From contig JNEN01000779.1 of the NCBI GenBank assembly GCA_000697355.1, positions 62,001-126,000 of the forward strand: 64,000 bases of DNA. The letters run 5' to 3'. Made by a program: the position numbers and the translations under genes. Shown piece by piece: positions 1 through 13,034 of the stretch (its first letter is position 1; the number at the start of each line of letters is the position of its first letter). Under the pieces are notes generated by a model that was not told the DNA's origin, did not search any database, and saw only the letters and a list, made by a program, of their open reading frames with translations. The DNA is from Syncephalastrum monosporum B8922 (taxonomy: Eukaryota; Mucoromycota; Mucoromycetes; Mucorales; Syncephalastraceae).

Positions 1-236
1 CGCTCAGCTAGACAATCTCCTGCTGTCGTTGAAACGAACCAATTCTGCTTGATTCCTGTACAAACCTATTTCATGCTGCTGTAAATAATAATAAATCTCT
101 CTCTCTCTCTACAATCTCTCTTTTGAGCTGACGCATGGCAAAGATTGGTGACCTGATATTCTATGCGATATCCTGATAAATTATGTACTACATCTGTATT
201 TCGCAGCGAAACGCTGTGTAGATGATAAGCGGTCGT

Positions 237-3200
237 CTAAAATGAATTGATCTCCTTTAAAATATCGTGCAGGATGGGCTTGTCTTTTCGAACAGGTTTA
301 GATCCTACGATCGTCTTGCGCTCCTTCTTTGATCTGTCTTTCGCCGGCATGGGTGATGGACCATTGGTATCGATGTAGTGACTCTTGAAATCGTCGGCGT
401 GGAGGCGATAGATCTGGTAAATGACAGTAATAGTTGCGTTAGCTTCGGGACACCTTTTTGTTCTTCCTTGCTCTTACCCAATTTTTGTTTCGCATAATGT
501 CCAATATGCTAGCAAACAAAGCTCCATTCTGCAGCGTGGATACGGAGCCGATCATGATGACCTTACTCTTCGCGCGCGTCAGGGCCACGTTGATACGACG
601 CCATTCCCGGAGTAGCTCACCAGTCTTATGAAAACATAAACTTAATTGTGTTTTTTTAGCGGGATCAACTACTTACATTGCCTCTGGCGTTGCTGCGCAC
701 CATGGAAATCAGCACACATTCTTTATCCCGGCCTTGATATCTGTCCACTGTCGCCACCTCCACGTCCATGTGAGACTTGATGGCCATGGCAATGTGCCGA
801 ACCTGGGCTCGGTAGAAGGATATAACGGCCAATTCGGATTCGGGCACACCGCATCGTACGAGCGCACTCACCAGGCTCTTGACAAGCACTGCTTCAGAGT
901 GATTGGTGATGGCATTGCTCTCTCGGCTTTCCGTCAAATTCAACGCGTCGGTATCGATCAAGATCACATTACGTCTATTTGAAACGATGTGAACACATAT
1001 TTGCAATAACCCGTATCGCTTACTTTGGATCAAGGACGTGGGCCATCCAGCAGTGTTTTGTAGGTGATTTACAGTTGAAGTTCCACTGTCGATGGATGTG
1101 CTCCAGGCCTTCTTCCAAGTGAGGCAGCTTCAATTTCCGTTTTGCCACTGCAGGCGTGCCACACTTGAGCCGGTGGTTGTACACCAAGACATTAGAAATT
1201 TCCATGATATCCTCGTTCATGCGGTACTGGTATTCGAGATGAGACACAGCATCTGGATGTGCTTGTGCAAGGAGCGAGAATAAGGAGATGCCGAGGCCTT
1301 GGTCACGAGCAACCGTATTTCTGATCTGCATTGCTTGGTCATTAGTACTCGTCTTTTTCCTAATTCCTATTTATTGATAGGTGAGCCTACCGTCGGTGGA
1401 AGTTGGTATTGGTCGCCAACAAGGACAAAAGTATTTGCAAATCGGAGGGGCCCCACACATGCAGGGAGTGTTAATTGGGAAGCTTCGTCCACGATGCAGT
1501 AATCAAACTTGCGCTTCTGAAACAGGGTACTGCCGCTTCAATATTAGACGAATGCTCTCGATTGTCGCAAGCCAAGTCGAACTCACTGTGAGATACTCAA
1601 GCAGGTGGTGCCGACGACGCGTCTCGAGGTATAATGCTTTTCCAAGTCAGCGACAGTTTTGATGGAATCTCGGGTGTCTGCCATGTAATTTGCGATCTCT
1701 GGGCTGAAGCGCTCCTCGTTGCCGACACGTAGCACATCAATGCCCAGATCGATCACCTTGGCGAGCACGTTGTCGAGCGCAGTATGGGTATAGGCGGTGA
1801 TAAACACGGATTTTTTGCGTGCCACAAGAGCAGCGACGAGCCGTGCCACAGTGGTCGTCTTGCCCGTGCCTGGCATACCAAGAAGTAGAGAGTAATCTTC
1901 GGCTGCACGAGACTGTGGGTTAGCGAGGGCATTGACGTCAGTAGCACACCTTACCTGCAAGGACACGGTTAACGGCACGTTCCTGAGCTGGATTCATGCC
2001 TTTCAGTTCGTGGAGCTGCAGAGGCTTGTTGTCCGCACGGAAGCTCGGAGGCTCAAGGTCGACAATGAGGCGTCTCCGCTTCGTATCGCCGCCGTCCTCT
2101 TCTCGTGCTACCAGAGTCAAAATATTGCGACGCATCATTGACATGCCGCCTGATAATTCATCTTTATCGATCCGGTAAAGCGTGGACTCGCCATCATGAC
2201 AAAAGCTCTGCATGCTGTCTTCAAGGAAGTCGGTTGTTTTTCGCGGCACCTGGCGCAGCTCGGTCGTTAGGGAAAGCACGACATAATCAGAATCAATCTC
2301 CTTGATAAACCCCATGCCCAGATTGATGTGTCCGGTCGTGCTCGAAACGATCACCGGATCGCCTACACTGAACAATGTGGACAGACCCTGCGCGCGATGG
2401 GTATCGAGGTCTTGGGGGGTAGATAGAGGGGCGGGAGAGCGGAAGGTATATGTAAAACCCGAGCTGCCATCGTATTTGTCGGTATGTACATCGAGCGACA
2501 TGTTATTCAAGCATCTACATGGCACGATCAACACGAAAAGCAAAACATTATCACGTATTTCGGTACTTACAGGCCACTCAGTTCTCGCCACTCGCCCGGC
2601 TGTCTCCAAGTATCTTTTCGCAGCATGTCGACGTCACTTTCTTCATGGTCAATGAGTTTTTGCCAATGGGTGTAGAATGCGGCTGCTGTGGGTGTAACAT
2701 GTTCCGTTCTCTGTTCGAAATACTGTCCTAGGCCGCTTGACTCGCCATTGCCATTCTCGGCTGCTTTATGATGGACCAGGCAGACGTCTTTTGCGTAACA
2801 ATATTGGCAGGAGTGCAGTTTCCGGATCATTGGAGGGAGGACGTGCTTGCTGTTGGCGGCACAAGCAAGCGTATTTCTGGCGATCAGAAGCCCGCGCAAA
2901 TCTTTGCGCTCGGCAGGGATCAGGTATATGCTGTTCGTCTTTGTATAGTATAAGGCACCGGTGACGATGCCAATATCTACGATAGGCGTGTGAACGGTGA
3001 TGCAGTAGTGGCGGTGGCCGGCAAATACCATAACGATCACTCATAAGGAGCGAGTAGAGGGCGGTCTGCGCACGGTGGGATACGAATCGGCTGGATTTTC
3101 CGGTCTTGATTTCGAGAGGCACAATCAGCGTCTTTGAGTTCGGCCAGAACGTCATCTCAACCGCGGCATCAATCATGCCTTTCAGGCCATAGGTAGGAGA

Positions 3201-4462
3201 CCATATGTGATCTTCGACGTGCAGCACCCGCGAGATACTGATGGTCTTGCAGCCTAATAGCTTCTGTGCATCGGGACCTTTGTCCCTGGCGAGCGTTGCT
3301 TTCGGTTTCGGATTCTTCCCGAGATAGGTATAAAGAAATTTCTGCAGGTCGGGAATCTGCTTGTTGAGGAGATCAATGGCGGTGTCGTCGCTTTGATCGA
3401 TCGCCATAAGCTCCTCCAAAGAAGACGAAACGATGGCTTGGACCTTTTTTCGCATGCCAGCCGTCGAGAAATCTGTCTGAGTGAGGCATTGCTGAAGCAG
3501 TCGATGAATCAAGTTGCCGTGAACGAGTGCTTCCGTGTAGCCACCGATCGACTTGAATTTTGCCTGAAGGACAGATTTTCGGGTACACATGAAGCTTTCA
3601 GCAACGGCAGTAGCGGAAATAAGTCGGTCTGGGTGGACAATGATAGCATGTCGTTCGTTGTCAATGATGATATCACTCGGGAAGGTCTTGTCTTCGACGT
3701 GATCGAGGGGAATATGCACTACGTCACCTGTATTGCCATGGTAAGACGGTGGTTTTCCTGCAAAGCTGGAGCGTACCTATATGTACTTTTGTGTGCACCC
3801 ATTCGTCTCGAAGCACAGCGCTGGTCGGCCTATTGGTGAGGTCCTCTAGAAGCATAAGATACTACATGGAAGTTAGCAGCTGTTAGTCACTGTTACCATG
3901 GCATGCAGGTAAAAAGAGAGAGAGCAAGAGAGAGAGAGTGTGTGTGTGTGTGCATATCTGTAGGCATGTACCTTTTCGGGCACTCGGAAGTCATCTTCGT
4001 TCAGATAGGTTCCGTTCTCAATGCTGGCGACAATGTAGCGAAAGTATCTGGGCTTGTCTAGGTGTGTGTCATCCTTTTCGACCGACAGCTCTTGACTGTC
4101 TGCTTCCTGGAGAAGGGCCGTGATATCCTCGTCTAGTAATTCGATAGGGAGATCGTCACCAAATATATCGTCATCGTCGGTTTGGATTGTGTTGGGCGCG
4201 TTTGGATTTTTATTCTCATCATTGACATTCAGTACTTTCTCCAGCTCATCCAGGGGCAGGTCGTCGCCGAACATGAGATCACTGTCCTCTCCGTGAGAGA
4301 GCATTGAATCTGTACCGGACGGGTCTAGTTGGATCAGAGTGGGGTAAGTATAAGCAGAAGCAGAAGCAGAAGCGCGAAGCACAAGCGCGGAGTATGGCCT
4401 AGTCTGAGGGAGAATGTACCGTTGACTTTTTGACGTTTTGGACTTGGCAAAGGTCCAGTCAT
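237..4462 (-). CDS. DNA2: DNA2-type replication helicase/nuclease
   Basis: ATP-dependent 5' flap nuclease and helicase of Okazaki fragment maturation and double-strand break resection in the nucleus. From N to C it shows an acidic N-terminus with two FGDDLP repeats; a RecB-like nuclease domain with the first iron-sulfur cysteine near FMCTRKS, the metal and catalytic residues in GMIDAAVEM and PLEIKTGK, and the closing cluster [10 protein letters not shown]; then a superfamily 1 helicase with Walker [15 protein letters not shown], Walker [12 protein letters not shown], the motif VGDQYQLPP and C-terminal motifs DRYQGRDKE and [10 protein letters not shown]. At least eight exons are visible. The last intron falls near 420-480 and the stop codon is at 237-239. 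The start at 4462 gives [14 protein letters not shown] and then a roughly 95-bp intron. An unspliced reading through the same stretch is also open, so the first exon is the weakest part. The family and all core motifs are clear. Confidence 0.95.
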
Positions 4463-5007
4463 AGATGTTGAGTCTATGTATGCTTCAAGACAGATTTGGA
4501 CTGATTTGGTTATAACGACTCACGAGGGGAATGCAATTTTGTAACGCGCCTTTCAACTCCCGAGGCAACGCGTCAAATGGCGCGTCGTGTTCTACTCGCC
4601 CAAAATTGGAAAACTGCAGACATGTTTCAACCGGCTCTTCTTCCTCGACCGCCTCCTTCATCCGACTGCAATGTGGCTTTATCGCAGGCAATATGCAACA
4701 TGCTCGCCAAATCAAATATCGGTCCATGGCCGTGCTCTTGTTCTGAACGGCTTCGTCATTCTGTCCTGCGCTTGCCATCCTCGTTGACGGGCATATCTCC
4801 TAGACACCCGTCGCCTATTGCAATTTGCAACAACTATTGTCTCGATGTTATATCGACCTATGGGCAGTTTGCGCCCGTCTCTCGCTCTTTGAGTCCTCAC
4901 AACCAGGTCGATCTTCTCCTTTCCGCTGGACGCCGTATGGTTCCCCACATCTGGCACATCTGCTGGACGACAACATCCTGCATTATCGACGATGCTTTGT
5001 TATAATT
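4463..5007 (-). other. DNA2 upstream region with unresolved minus-strand ORFs
   Basis: This gap lies between the DNA2 start and the duplicated PLPBP block. It holds overlapping minus-strand reading frames that look partly protein-like. One, ending at 4485, has an acidic middle (VEEEEPVETC) followed by FDALPRELKGALQNC and then a good donor-like GTGAGT. Another, near 4980-4870, reads SSSRCARCGEPYG, a possible zinc-binding CxxC. I could not join these into one open frame or connect them in frame to DNA2. It may be a small gene, a 5' leader exon of DNA2, or chance. The DNA2 promoter must lie here. Confidence 0.25.
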
Positions 5008-6349
<1,342 letters not shown>

Positions 6350-6376
<27 letters not shown>

Positions 6377-6940
6377 GTACCCCACTGTCTCATGCAGCTC
6401 CACCCGTTACCGCAATCCAGGTGAGGTATTGTCCCTGGAATCTCTATATCCAGACAAATGGTATCCTGGAAACAGCTCGCGGACTTGGTATTACTGCCGT
6501 CTTCTAGTAAGTGATATAACTCTAAGCGAGCGTCATACTGTCTGTATCCCAATGTCAAATTGCTACATACTTAGTTCTCCTTTGGGCTCTCGATTCTTGA
6601 GTAGCACTATTAAGCTGTTTGCTTGATCATTTCCTCGAAGGCGACATCTGTAAGATAATTCCCCGCTTCCAACCCAAGAACCTTGAACTCGTCCAAGAGT
6701 TTGAGGAGCTGGGTGCATGCAAGAGCTGTACCCCCGCACAATTCACTCTCGCATGGGTGCTTTCCCGAAGGTGATGATTTCTGTATCATCCTGGTACTAC
6801 CAAGATCAAAAACCTGAAAGCCAACGTAGATGCTGCCAACGTGGGGCTTGACCACTGAAGATAATGCCGAAGTCCGTGATTTCTCGGATCCATCGAGATC
6901 ACCAGTCTCCGTTACCCTGAGCCTATCTTGGCCATATGCA
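6350..6940 (+). pseudogene. Aldo-keto reductase relic (C-terminal half)
   Basis: The plus strand carries consecutive aldo-keto reductase (AKR) blocks in shifting frames: PVTAIQVRYCPWNLYIQTNG, then ILETARGLGITAV, an intron-like gap (about 6509-6573), SPLGSRFL, PRFQPKNLELVQEFEELG, CTPAQFTLAWVLSR, DDFCII, PGTTKIKNLKANVDAANVGL, TTEDNAEVRDF and finally LRYPEP. The order matches the C-terminal half of the family (barrel strands 6-8 and the NADPH-binding PGTTK loop). At least three frameshifts and in-frame stops separate the blocks, and the catalytic N-terminal half is absent. The relic's left end overlaps the border of the inverted duplication (6376): the block reading LAISNV lies just inside the duplicated arm. 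It is a dead gene. Which AKR subfamily it came from is not determined. Confidence 0.85.
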
Positions 6941-7495
6941 ACTACACAACTTCTCTACACAAGATGTCTACCATTCTCTGCCTTTGCAAATCCATCAAGA
7001 TACGTTGGGTTTCAATAAGATAAAGAGATCCTTATAACGTACCAGAATCCATTTAGAAGCATAATTCCGAGAATGATAGCAAGCGCATAGAAATGGTACA
7101 GAAACCATTAATTAATAATACGAGCAGTATGGTATGCATTCTACTGCCTGTATTTTCGACCACCTCGTAGTTTATGCATACCAATTAATGTCTCGCATAG
7201 TAAACCATCTAGAGATATGTTGAAAGAAACAATCAGCTCAATGTTCGAAAGCTATATTTCATACGATCTTTTTGGGTGCTCACATAGTGAGCATGTACTT
7301 CACAACAAAAGAAAAGAGAAAAGGAGGTATGCGAATGTCACAGCGCCGTCGCTATTGCCATATGTATCGATTACGAGTGAAGAGCCATTTTATTCAGGCT
7401 TCCCCATACAATGCTTAAATTGACTATTTAGTGCTAGTATTCCAGCATGAGTGGTTTCGGTTTTTCTTTCCTCTCTGTTGCCTATGTTCAATATA
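6941..7495. other. AT-rich spacer, no gene seen
   Basis: About 550 bp between the AKR relic and the 3' end of the kinase gene. The only open frame (7217-7423, plus) has no recognisable domain and low-complexity composition. I see no RNA gene. Confidence 0.6.
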
Positions 7496-8835
7496 TCATG
7501 AGTCTTTGTTCTCTTTATACTTATACGACTCAAGACGTACCTCCCACCCTTTGCCACCATTCATGGTCATCCAGTCACAAACACCATCGTCCACTTCATC
7601 AATACGTGTCAACGCTCGATCAAATGTCTGCATGCAGAATTCATAGTCAGGCGTGTCGTCAAATCGCATTCTCCGTGCATAGTGCAGAAATACTGCAAAC
7701 TCCACTTAAGAAAAAATGTCAGAATGTGTCCAAATAGGTGGGTCGCAGCTTACTTGGATATCCTGCACAGAGCTTTTCAACTGATACCGTTCGCTTGATT
7801 TCGCCAATCTTTTCATATTTCTGCTTGCTGTTGGCGGCCTTGACGCCTTGCCAAGGAAGTGAACCTCGAAGAAAATAGAGGAGAACGTAGGCTAATGACT
7901 CAAGGTCATCTCGGCGGGATTGCTCTGTTCTCATCACTTAGTTATAAAGGCCTTTCGTTAGATGATATAGTGCGTACCTCTCCCTTGATGTGTGTTTACA
8001 CTCATGTAGCGTGCAGTGCCTGATAAACAGCCACGCTCTCGATATATAACATGCTTGCCCGTCTTCGGATCGATGTAGGGCTTTGCCTATAAGGAAAAGT
8101 GACATTAGCACAACACTGAAAGGACTTGGAGTCTGGAGACTAGTCTTACCATGCCAAGATCAATAACATAAAGATGCTTTTCACCAGCTGTCCTGGGTCT
8201 GCCGATCAGAAAATTGTCTGGCTTGACATCTCGATAGAGCCATCCTTTTTCATGGATGCCTTGTAATAATCGCAGCTATATAATGATATAAGAGAAGTTG
8301 CAGAGCCAACAATGACATGTTCTCACCATCTGTTTGCCAACGATAGCGACTGTTTTCGGTGTGAATTTGCGATCACAAAGTTCAAAGAGCTCTTCCAAGC
8401 TGGGACCAAGCAAATCCATGATGAGTACGTTGAAGTCTCCTTCATGGCCAAAGTAATAGACACTCGGTAGACCCGCTACATCACGTTATGAGTCATATGC
8501 TCAGAGTCGTCTGGATCATGATACGTTACCGGCGCCCTCCAAACGTTTGTAGATCCGATACTCTTCTTGCAATTGTAGAACGTCAGCATGTCTTCTTTCC
8601 AGCTTGGCAGCAACGGGCTGGTCAGTGAGGGTATTTATGCCTATGTAGACGTGATAAAAGATAGCAGGGTGTGAGTTGGGCCGGCATGGGAGAGAGAGAC
8701 GCGTGTATGACCATTGTAAATGACGCCGAAGCTGCCTTCGCCAATCTTGTCTTGTATTTTGTATTGGTTGTCAATGGTGTCGGGTATGGTTTGCGAATGC
8801 TGGGTATGGTGGAACAATGCATGCTGGCTGCCCAT
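7496..8835 (-). CDS. Casein kinase I (YCK/CK1-gamma-like)
   Basis: Serine/threonine kinase of the CK1 family. It reads [18 protein letters not shown] (glycine loop), [11 protein letters not shown] (ATP lysine), [33 protein letters not shown] (catalytic loop), [30 protein letters not shown] (activation segment), [20 protein letters not shown] and [17 protein letters not shown], and ends in a Yck-like [14 protein letters not shown]. There are about seven exons. The activation motif is DLG, where CK1 kinases usually have DFG. The tail after the kinase domain is very short and has no terminal Cys pair for palmitoylation, unlike yeast Yck1/2, so a plasma-membrane anchor is not evident. I chose ATG 8835; ATG 8877 in the same frame would add 14 residues. 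The first intron begins right after IYNG. Confidence 0.93.
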
Positions 8836-8877
8836 TCCCGAGAAGTGGCGAAAACGAAATAGTCCAGAGCCGCGCAT

Positions 8878-10796
8878 ATTGTTTCTTTTCTTCGTGCGAA
8901 ACGGGTACAGTGTGTTCGGTGCAGAACAAATCAGTCGGTTCACTACCCGCCGGTTTCGATTCAAGTCGTTGCATGATCGAATCTCACACCCCAATAATCA
9001 CGTGACTGCACCCAAGCTGTCCTCCCATTTTAGATTGTCAAAACACCAGAAATCATCTTGTGCTTTTGTAATGCAAGCTATCAGTTTACGATTCAGTCAT
9101 TGTATAGGCGACCGTTTGTACCTTAGAATATGTATCATACTGACATACGCATCATCTCATGTACTGTGTGTAGAAGTCTCCTGCTACAAGCAGGCATGAT
9201 CTGAAAAGAAAAGACTATTATAGTCAGCCCCTGCTCATAAATATTTCTGTGCTGCAAGTTGTGCTATTTCTGTCCTTCTACTTGCACTGATCAATAAAGA
9301 AACACCAAGACCGATGGAGGTCATTGACCCAAGTCAGGCCAAAAGGTGTGTGCATGTAAGCATGCACGGTCGCAAAGTTAGCAAATGCATAAATGTACCT
9401 GATGCTACTGTCACGAGCGAGCTGAATCAGACTTTTCTTTCCTCTGAGTAAATATTTTATCGTAAAACAGTAAGTATTCTTCGTGAGGATCTATACGAAG
9501 ACTTCTAGCTGGCTACACATATACGAAAATATTATAAGGCATTATTATCGTGCATCTTCGTATCACGCCAATGATTAAAATTGAGACTGGTAAAGGATGC
9601 GTAACGTTGTAGATGAAAATGATAGCTTGGACAGCAAAAGTACCGGGTCCTAGTTTGTGTATCAGCCCGCGTCTGCCGTTCATTCCACCACATGTACCTG
9701 GGCACCCTGACTTGTATTCAAAATAGAAGCAGACATCACATTGTGTAACACGTAAAAAAAAGTAGCAGCCCGCTTGAGCCATCTTATGTTCAACCTCCTC
9801 CCCGGCATGATTACCATACATGTCCATGATCCCGAACTGAGACTTGATCTTTTTCGCAACTCAATGGTCGGGAGCCGCTGCCGATCGTCCCGAAGCGGAG
9901 CGTACAGACGAGTTTAAGGAGTCCTCGACAAGAAATACTGATATTATCAAGCCATCCTCATTCTTTTGCCTTGCCGATGCAACACACAATTGAGCGTGTT
10001 TTTTTTCGCGCGGAGCTCACTTGAAACTTTCATTTTTGTTTGCCTGAGCGAGAACTAGTCCATATCAAAAGATGCTCATGTTAGACCGAAATGTTCCCGC
10101 TTGGGCCGTTTTGACATGTCAGACCACGGTATAGGTGCTACGCATGGTAAGATTTTGCCATGTTCCACAAAAGCCAAAAAATACCAAAGATGGTTTGCCT
10201 AGATAAGATCAACCTGAATTGTCACCATTTATAGACTGCAGCGCTACACGTCGTTGCGATAGTGTGTTATGTTTGTATGGCCAAAAACATGCACCTACGC
10301 GTTACAGGTGATCAGAATTGGTATGCAGCTATTCCCTGATGGTGCAATTGATAAACACTGATGCAAAGGAGGATATTAGCTCGTAGGCACACCATAATGC
10401 TCAGAAAGGCATCACAGATACGCTATGGAATAGTGTCGGCATATAATCGGCTGCAAAAAGGCAAGATATGTGATTTGATCCAGTCTCATAGGGCGCGAGC
10501 TCGGGAAAAGAAGCAATCGCATCAAAGAGAAATAGATCAAACAGCACGAAGTTGTCTTTTGTGGCATCAATGTTTGGCGTTTCTCCGGATAACGCCGACT
10601 AAACACACATATGAATACTTTCGTCACAATAGCAATGCTCAACAGACAAAGTCTGGTTGCAGAAAGTGCTACACAGATAAGTAAATAAACGTTAGAGCTG
10701 TATTACTTTGATAGTGTGCTACTTATTACAGAGATTTGAAAAAAAAAAACTAGTACTACGAATAAGGATAAAAAAAATAGAGATGGATGGCGTGCT
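8878..10796. other. 1.9-kb intergenic region, nothing recognised
   Basis: It contains the CK1 promoter and the 3' flank of the acetate-transporter-like gene. The longest frames (9513-9827 minus, 10361-10684 plus) show no conserved motif, signal peptide or splice-extendable homology that I can recognise. An A-run at about 10739-10749 precedes the transporter 3' end. I see no tRNA or rRNA. Confidence 0.6.
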
Positions 10797-11544
10797 TTAG
10801 GGCAAATGGCCGACGGGTAGGGTGAAGTACGACGATTGTTTGGTGAGTAAACCAGACAGAGCATCGTACCAGGCAACGGCAGATGTAATTACACCAAACG
10901 CACCGGCAGCACGTTGGGTGGTCAAGCTGCTGTTGAATTCAGCCGCAGCAAGGAGAACAAAGGTAACGAACAGGAAGAAGAAGAGAGCAACCATGCCGAC
11001 GTTCGAGCGATGTGAAGCAATAAGCAAGAAAGCGGTCATAATAGCCCATGAAATAAGGTAGATGCCGAGCGACTTCTTCAGCACATCTTCGTGACCTTCG
11101 TAAGCAGCCTGGATGCCAGCACCAGGAACAAAGATCAAAGCATAGGACAACCAAAAACCACCGTAACTGGAGAAAGCCGTGGCACCGAAAGTGTTGCCGG
11201 TACGGAATTCCCACATGCCTGCGAGAAGCTATAGAGAGAAAAGCGTAGAAATGATGAGTCGCTTGGGGTCTTACTAATCCTGACGACAAAATAATTACCT
11301 GAACAACACCACCATAGAAGAAAGCAAGACCAATAACGACATTGTTGGGACCATCAAGCGGAACACCAGCGCCCGCGTTATGAAGAGAAAGCACAAATGT
11401 CGTCAGGGCGAAAGAACTGAGACCCAGAGGACCAGGGTTGCCGACGACGTAGCCGGGAATCGGCGGCGGGGGCTGCTCTGCTGCGGGCTGGGCAAGCTTA
11501 CGCTCAGAGTCAATGGGGTGTTCGTGGACGTCAGTAGCAGACAT
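10797..11544 (-). CDS. GPR1/FUN34/YaaH (AceTr) family acetate transporter
   Basis: Six-helix plasma-membrane protein of the AceTr family (yeast Ady2/Ato2), linked to acetate uptake or ammonium export. Two exons (11544-11299 and 11228-10797; the intron has a TATAG acceptor) give 225 aa. The family start motif NPGPLGLSSFALTTFVLSLH is complete. It is followed by GVVQLLAGMWEFRTGNTFG and FSSYGGFWLSYALIFVPG, both typical of the helix 2-3 selectivity region, and then four further hydrophobic segments. The soluble N-terminus is short and proline-rich (AEQPPPPIPGY). The start is the first ATG and is well supported. The next gene, the aldolase, lies in tandem upstream on the same strand with its own promoter gap of about 260 bp. 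Confidence 0.95.
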
Positions 11545-11805
11545 TGGTATACAAAGAAGAAACAGAATCCAATGTTCCGCTCCACGAGGGTTTGTCTTTA
11601 TACTTTAATTTTTTTCTGTGGAAAAAAGTTCAGCGCATGTCTGGGTAAGCCCCAAGCAAAATAAACGAGATGATTGGACAGATCTGCCCTGAGTTTTCTC
11701 CACACATTTTTCAAGATCCGATGCTCGGGGTACAGGAATTTTTTCACACACAAGCAAGAAGCAGTTTAGCAAGGTCACAACAGAGAAATTCTCGTCTTAT
11801 GTTTA

Positions 11806-13034
11806 TTACTCAAGACAATCCGGCTGTTCCGCAATAATCATATCGTACATGGGCTGGAACTGCATGTAACCGGCCTGCCGGTCGCCATTGTTGCGCTGCA
11901 CACCTGTTGCCACCTCATGATCAACCAACTTGAGGTCCTTATAGCCGTTGGGGCAAACAGACTCCGCCAGAAGCTGCGATTGACAGCAGCGTTCCATTGA
12001 AATGAACGCCCAAATTGCCTCGTCCACTGTGACACCAGTGGTCAGAAGACCGTGATTTTGCAGAATAAGAGCTTTCTTATCTCCCAGGCACGACACAAGG
12101 CGCGCACCTTCCTCGGGAGTGTAGACGATACCGCCAAAATCGGGATAGACTGAGTGAACACCATAGAACGCACACGCATCCTGTGAGATGGGAAGCAAGG
12201 GACGGCCTAGCGTTGAAAAAGTGCGGCCGTACATCGAATGACTATAATGATGGTACATATAGAACATGAGACAGTTTAAGCCACACATCCCTTGCATGAA
12301 ACCTGTAATACACCTACGTGTGCACAGCGCAAATCACGTCAGGCCGTGCTTCGTGAATCGCGCCGTGGATCATGAAGGCCGCCTTGTTGACAGTCTTGTT
12401 GCCCCGGACAATTTTGCCATCGTGGTCAATCAAGATCAAGTCACTCGCCTTGATATGGCCAAAGTACTGCCCAAAGGCATTGACCCTGCAAATCAAACGG
12501 ATGATCGTTTAATCTAAGTTAGCTTGGTGATAAAAACACTACGTAACAGGGGCGAATATGGGGATGGGAATTGGCCTCGCCTTACCAAAATAAGTCTGGG
12601 TATTCTGGATCCCGGAAAGTCATGTGTCCTGCCACGCCTTTGGAGAGGTTTTTTTCATTCACATCATCAGAGATGAATATTTCCTGTCATCCAAACTCTT
12701 CTTATTTACCTTCATCCCACCCAAACTTGGCCAAAAGGCGGAAACCAGCTGCGAGCTTTTGCTTCATGTGGACACGTTGCTCGTGGAAGCTGTTGAAAGT
12801 GGGCAATTGTTGCACAAAGATGGGTTCTTTCTCGGCCGCACGCGCTTCTTCCTCGGTTTCACTCCCTGACAGTACGACCTGTCGTTTCGATCGGAGGAGG
12901 ATGGCATAGTGGGCCGCATCGCGTTTGGGTGATTGTTCACTGTCGGTTTTTCGGTTCAGTCACCGCTTTCCACCGTAAAACTCTCTCCTTCTTTTCTCAG
13001 AAAAGGATAGTACTCACTTTGCGGAAGAAGCCAT
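11806..13034 (-). CDS. Class II aldolase/adducin-domain protein
   Basis: Metal-dependent class II aldolase/adducin fold. Such fungal proteins are often annotated as putative L-fuculose-phosphate-aldolase-like enzymes of unknown substrate. Four or more exons are visible. Exon 1 encodes MASSAN and splices into EQSPKRDAAHYAILL; later come HMKQKLAAGFRLLAKFGWDEG, GHMTFRDPEYPDLFWVN, the zinc-ligand pair in ICAVHTHSMYGR and the downstream ligand in LILQNHGLLTTG, all diagnostic. The C-terminus reads YMQFQPMYDMIIAEQPDCLE. The start ATG at 13034 is supported by the intron phase after it (AA|GTGAGT). The substrate cannot be told from sequence. Confidence 0.92.

Noticed and set aside
6610..6855. 81-codon minus frame as a gene
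   Set aside because: It is antisense to the aldo-keto reductase relic, whose plus-strand blocks are clearly homologous.
9513..9827. 104-codon minus frame in the 9-10.8 kb gap
   Set aside because: No domain, no splice partners, composition like spacer; Cys spacing does not match a known finger.
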